NCBI GenBank assembly: GCA_034696485.1
Contig: JAQIWT010000133.1
Coordinates: 1-32,634 of the forward strand
Direction of reading: 5' to 3'
Length of the DNA: 32,634 nucleotides
Origin: Isohypsibius dastychi
Lineage: Eukaryota > Tardigrada > Eutardigrada > Parachela > Isohypsibiidae
Both the position numbers and the translations under genes were made by a program. Below, one piece after another: positions 32,129-32,634 of this stretch. Position 1 is the first letter of the stretch; the number at the start of each line of letters is the position of its first letter. Under the pieces are notes generated by a model. It was not told the origin of the DNA, did no database searches, and saw only the letters and a list, made by a program, of their open reading frames with translations.

Positions 32129-32633
32129 GAATGCTCGTAACCACTTTCCACAAAGCGACTTTATTAGAATGACGACATGGACAAATCCACTGATTGTCAT
32201 GGGAAAGTAAGCTCCAAACCCAGGCCATAGCTTCGGGTACAAGGATGATGAGCTGTGTGCAGTATAAGCGCAGTCTCTAGCTGCCGGAATATAACTAGTG
32301 GTCCCTCCGATTTGGAGTAATCTCGGTAGATTGGTGCCTAACCCGAACATCCAAGATAAAACAATTACCACAACAGTCAATTTCAGCGACGAGAATCGCT
32401 TGTAGAATTGTGAAACACAGAGAGCTATGAAACGGTTTAGGGCGAGGAACACAGATAGCCAGTTGCCAGCTTGGGCCCACCCAAGTGTACCCAAACATCA
32501 TCCAGTTACAGCTGTATGGCCCAGACGGAGAGTTGTTCAGCTTTGCGAGGAATGCTAGGATCGCTTGAAGTGGATACAGAACTGCGCAGTATGCAAACTC
32601 GTTAAGAAAAGTTGAATGAGCAGTACCCCTGCA
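32129..32633 (-). pseudogene. Class A G-protein-coupled receptor fragment, frameshifted and abutting the transposon
   Basis: From the window edge the minus strand reads TM2 (EFAYCAVLYPLQAILAFLA), extracellular loop 1 with its cysteine (PYSCNW), TM3 (AGNWLSVFLALNRFIALC), TM4 (LTVVVIVLSWMFGLGTNLP), loop 2 with its cysteine (ARDCAY) and TM5 (GAYFPMTISGFVHVVIL). NRF stands where DRY is usual. Between loop 1 and TM3 the frame changes by one base at TTTGGG (about 32490-32495). Shortly after TM5, at KSLCGKW, the reading runs into the transposon end and stops. TM6 and TM7 were not found. The 5' part lies outside the window. It may be a dead gene, or an intact one with a sequence error whose intron hosts the element. 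Ligand class cannot be told. Confidence 0.7.
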
Positions 32634-32634
32634 C

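Overview
This window is animal nuclear DNA. The genes are split by many short introns (often 33-70 nt) with GT-AG ends and TTTCAG-like acceptors, and the three 5S rRNA genes are of metazoan type. The protein set (follistatin, tensin, wide awake/ANKFN1, CASD1-like, Ly6, trypsin-like proteases) is that of a bilaterian. Compact introns and short intergenic gaps suggest a small-genome invertebrate; a tardigrade or other ecdysozoan is my best guess, but this is inference. All exon models below were read by eye from splice sites, phase continuity and recognised protein motifs.

Layout. 740-7182 (minus): a tensin-family gene (PTEN-like phosphatase fold plus C2). All three 5S rRNA genes of the window lie inside its introns: two as the arms of a large palindrome (about 2430-3241) and one in a 2.2 kb intron (6676-6794) that also holds hairpins, G/C-tract repeats and an AT-rich tandem repeat. 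9610-10111 (plus): GPI-anchored Ly6/three-finger protein. 10408-12396 (minus): secreted CUB-LDLa-trypsin protease with a one-base frameshift just after the catalytic serine. 13570-14732 (plus): SGNH protein like the luminal half of CASD1 but without the membrane acyltransferase half. 14961-15766 (minus): tail-anchored RING E3 ligase. 16608-17781 (plus): secreted trypsin-like protease. 18270-20723 (minus): follistatin. 22819-27232 (minus): wide awake/ANKFN1 homologue, 5' end not resolved. 29056-30153 (minus): intronless secreted Asp-rich/RGG-rich low-complexity protein with a buried cationic helix. 30998-32128: DNA transposon with 46-bp terminal inverted repeats and a psq-type HTH protein, lying directly against a class A GPCR fragment (to 32633) that also has a frameshift.

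How they relate. The genes do not form a pathway. Common themes are secretion and cell-surface signalling (follistatin, Ly6, two proteases, GPCR, acidic secreted protein) and cytoskeletal or membrane scaffolding (tensin, ANKFN1). The most unusual parts are the nested palindromic 5S genes, the Asp/RGG secreted protein and the stand-alone CASD1-like domain.
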